A stretch of DNA of 8,602 nt, from positions 1-8,602 of the forward strand of contig DUIU01000042.1 in assembly GCA_013330155.1 (NCBI GenBank). The letters run 5' to 3'. The notes below the pieces were generated by a model, which ran no database searches, was not told the DNA's origin, and saw nothing but the letters and a program-made list of their open reading frames with translations. Below, piece after piece: positions 7,030 to 8,602 of this stretch (positions are counted from its first letter, which is position 1; every line of letters starts with the position of its first letter). Made by a program: the position numbers and the translations under genes. Source of the DNA: Candidatus Poseidonia sp. Its GTDB lineage: Archaea; Thermoplasmatota; Poseidoniia; Poseidoniales; Poseidoniaceae.

Positions 7030-7914
7030 GCCCCGAGCGATGAGCCACTCGCGAATCCAGCTCTCACCGATACCGTCGTAATCCACATCAAGTGGTTGAA
7101 GTGGCCGAACGATGACCAGCATGTCCAACTCTCCGCCCCATGAAGCCTTGGCAACCAAAACCACCTCACCGACCTTTGTTCCTTCCGGGTCTGAGCCAAA
7201 AGCAGTGGTGTTGATGTTGTAATTCCTGAAGGCTACCGTTTCAATGTCCCCAGAGTCCCAACTTCCAATGATGATGTCGATGGTAGACGGTGCCGGTACA
7301 GGTTGCAGCGTGATCTCCTCCGGGTTGAGGCGCACGAAAGGCACCTCTTCGTCAATCAACTCAATCGCTTGATGCAGCCGACCCGTTTCCATGTTCATGA
7401 GCGAAGACAAGGTGAGGGCAACCGTATCGGCGCTCACCACACCCGGCTGATGCGGGAGGCGAATCGTGAGAGATTGCAGCACCACCACATCGCTGGTCAC
7501 CCAAGTGTATTGCTGGCCGGCGGGGTAGATGGGAGCGTGTGGGTTATCCGTAAACAAGGGCCGGCCCCAGTCTTCTGGCGCCACGGGTTGAGACGTGGGA
7601 AGAAAGCCGGTTGCCCCCAAACACAAAACTGCAACGCTGAGCGCCAATATTCGGGGTGTTCGATGTTCTGACCAATCTTGGCGTCCTGCTGGACTCAGGA
7701 CGGAAAGCAAGAGCAACAAGGGAATCGCTAACAGCGCACCTCCCGGTAAAATCCAGATGAGCACTGCGAAAGCGAACGCCATGCGTACCCCATTGGAGCC
7801 AATGGTACCGGTCCAGTGGTGTTCCTCAGCATCGTCCGTTCGCCGATGGTAAAGGTACAATGCGAGTCCGCCTCCAGCCAGTGGGGCCAAAGACTGAATC
7901 ACACCCTGCCACAT
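7027..7914 (-). CDS. Membrane protein of unknown family with soluble C-terminal domain
   Basis: I do not recognise the family. The 295 residues divide into a membrane part and a soluble part. Hydrophobic stretches lie at about 4-22 (weak), 42-73 (long enough for a helical hairpin) and 88-105. A proline-rich linker (about 106-135) leads to a mainly beta-looking domain (about 136-274). Near the C-terminus, DVDYDGIGE (276-284) resembles calcium-binding loops of the D-x-D-x-D-G type, but only one copy is present and it lacks the EF-hand acidic residue at position 12. No enzyme motif is visible. I chose the ATG at 7914. A longer reading from TTG at 7971 adds 19 non-hydrophobic residues and leaves 20 bp to the divergent ABC gene. 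The upstream GTTTTGATT is at best a weak promoter. The gene converges on sdhB with a 2-bp gap. Confidence 0.75.
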   Translation of the reverse strand: MWQGVIQSLAPLAGGGLALYLYHRRTDDAEEHHWTGTIGSNGVRMAFAFAVLIWILPGGALLAIPLLLLLSVLSPAGRQDWSEHRTPRILALSVAVLCLGATGFLPTSQPVAPEDWGRPLFTDNPHAPIYPAGQQYTWVTSDVVVLQSLTIRLPHQPGVVSADTVALTLSSLMNMETGRLHQAIELIDEEVPFVRLNPEEITLQPVPAPSTIDIIIGSWDSGDIETVAFRNYNINTTAFGSDPEGTKVGEVVLVAKASWGGELDMLVIVRPLQPLDVDYDGIGESWIREWLIARG

Positions 7915-7951
7915 CGTCAATACCAACCGACAATCAAAACAAGTCCGCCAT

Positions 7952-7965
7952 AGAGGTTCGCCTCT
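7952..7965. repeat. Short hairpin, 5-bp stem with TTCG loop, in divergent promoter gap
   Basis: AGAGG (7952-7956), TTCG and CCTCT (7961-7965) form an exact 5-bp inverted repeat. It sits in the 77-bp gap between the membrane protein gene and the ABC ATPase gene, which read away from each other. The closing pair is G-C, not the C-G pair that stabilises UUCG loops best. It may be an operator or chance. I see no convincing TATA box elsewhere in the gap. Confidence 0.3.
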
Positions 7966-7990
7966 CGCCAAGGTTGAAGCGAGGGTTTAG

Positions 7991-8006
7991 CATGGAATTG
8001 TCCATG
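7991..8006 (+). repeat. Inverted repeat over the two candidate ABC ATPase start codons
   Basis: CATGGA (7991-7996) and TCCATG (8001-8006) are exact complements around ATTG. The arms contain the two in-frame ATG codons at 7992 and 8004. In RNA, a stem here would tie up both starts. The arms are only 6 bp, so the case for function is weak. Confidence 0.35.
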
Positions 8007-8602
8007 GCGGAAGCAATTCTTTCCTTCAAGTCGGTTCAGCACCGGCACGCCATCCCAGCGCCGAAGCTCACTCGGCCATGGGCTACACGAGCCGGTCCCG
8101 GCATCGTTGGTGTTTCGCTTGACCTTTACGAAGGGGCCGTTTTGGGGTTAATTGGGCCGAACGGCGCGGGAAAAACAACCCTTCTGAGGATGATGGCTGG
8201 CGTCTTGCCACTTCAAGAGGGCCAGATTCAAACCCGCTTTGAAGGAACATCCTGGCAGGAGGTGCCCGACCTTCGCCATTGGGTTGGCCATATGCCCGAA
8301 CAAGTTCGCTGGCAAGGCCGCTCCACCGTGGTTCAAGCCTTGACCCAACTCGGAGAAATGCGAGGCACATCGGAGAAGAAAATTGAGCAGTTGTTGGCCC
8401 TCGTCGGTCTTCGAAGTCGACGAAACGAACCGTTGGATAACCTCAGCCAAGGGATGAGGCAACGCCTCTCAATTGCCGCTGCCCTGCTCGGTTCCCCGAA
8501 GGTGTTGTTGTTGGACGAACCCTTCAATGGACTTGACCCGGTAGCAGCGCAGGCCTTCACCGCGCTGGTCAAAACACTGGCTTCGAAGGGTGTGAGCGTG
8601 GT
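7992..8602 (+). CDS. ABC transporter ATP-binding protein (3' end beyond window)
   Basis: Nucleotide-binding subunit of an ABC transporter, which would drive a membrane permease not present in this window. The 203 visible codons contain Walker A GPNGAGKTT (55-63), the signature LSQGMRQRL (151-159) and Walker B LLLDEP with the catalytic Glu (172-177; E176), followed by the D-loop GLD (180-182). The H-loop lies beyond the edge. The Q-loop region reads VGHMPEQ (98-104), like the GYLPE form in CcmA-type export ATPases. An extra stretch of about 15 residues rich in Pro, Arg and Trp (about 20-37) separates the first strand from GVSLDL, and no usual A-loop Tyr is seen. The start may be 7992 or, more like the family, the in-frame ATG at 8004; neither has a clear ribosome-binding site. 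Substrate cannot be told from this part. Confidence 0.9.
   Translation, partial: MELSMAEAILSFKSVQHRHAIPAPKLTRPWATRAGPGIVGVSLDLYEGAVLGLIGPNGAGKTTLLRMMAGVLPLQEGQIQTRFEGTSWQEVPDLRHWVGHMPEQVRWQGRSTVVQALTQLGEMRGTSEKKIEQLLALVGLRSRRNEPLDNLSQGMRQRLSIAAALLGSPKVLLLDEPFNGLDPVAAQAFTALVKTLASKGVSV

Noticed and set aside
7915..7971. N-terminal extension of the membrane protein from a TTG codon at 7971
   Set aside because: It adds 19 residues unlike a membrane start, uses a rare start codon and would leave 20 bp for a divergent promoter.
1..8602. tRNA, rRNA, CRISPR, insertion sequence, phage or defence genes
   Set aside because: I looked along both strands and saw no repeated spacer arrays, transposase motifs, terminal repeats or RNA gene signatures.

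Overview
The window most likely comes from an archaeon, probably a marine Thermoplasmatota-type euryarchaeon such as Marine Group II/Poseidoniales. The lineage is inferred; no search was run. Three things point this way: a VAT/CDC48-type double AAA+ ATPase with its N-domain, TATA-like boxes of archaeal type in the cdc48/dehydrogenase promoter region, and GGTGA or AGGAGG ribosome-binding sites inside a compact operon. Both ends of the window cut through genes.

Layout. Positions 1-1662 (minus strand) hold the N-terminal three quarters of a CDC48/VAT unfoldase. A 188-bp divergent promoter region (1663-1850) follows, with a TATA-like box for each direction and an inverted repeat. An NAD(P)-dependent aldehyde dehydrogenase lies at 1851-3479 (+). 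A 96-bp gap then carries a perfect 7-bp hairpin with a GTAA loop, directly ahead of the ribosome-binding site of a succinate dehydrogenase operon: sdhC (3576-4394), sdhA (4404-6257) and sdhB (6257-7024). sdhB converges on an unrecognised membrane protein gene (7027-7914, minus). Their two stop codons are the two ends of one 8-bp palindrome. A 77-bp divergent gap leads to the start of an ABC transporter ATPase (7992 to the window end, +).

How the genes work together. The clear functional unit is sdhCAB, which makes a membrane-bound succinate:quinone oxidoreductase linking the TCA cycle to the respiratory chain. It has one long anchor protein of about five helices instead of separate SdhC and SdhD. 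Its gene order (anchor, flavoprotein, iron-sulfur) and anchor motifs resemble the actinobacterial SDH1 type as I remember it. The aldehyde dehydrogenase on the same strand could feed carbon towards the TCA cycle, but no operon link is proven. CDC48 (protein quality control), the membrane protein and the ABC ATPase have no evident functional link to it.

I saw no tRNA, rRNA, CRISPR array, insertion sequence or integrase. I found no clearly new multi-gene system. The items most worth a second look are the SDH type, the hairpin ahead of it, and the unrecognised membrane protein.
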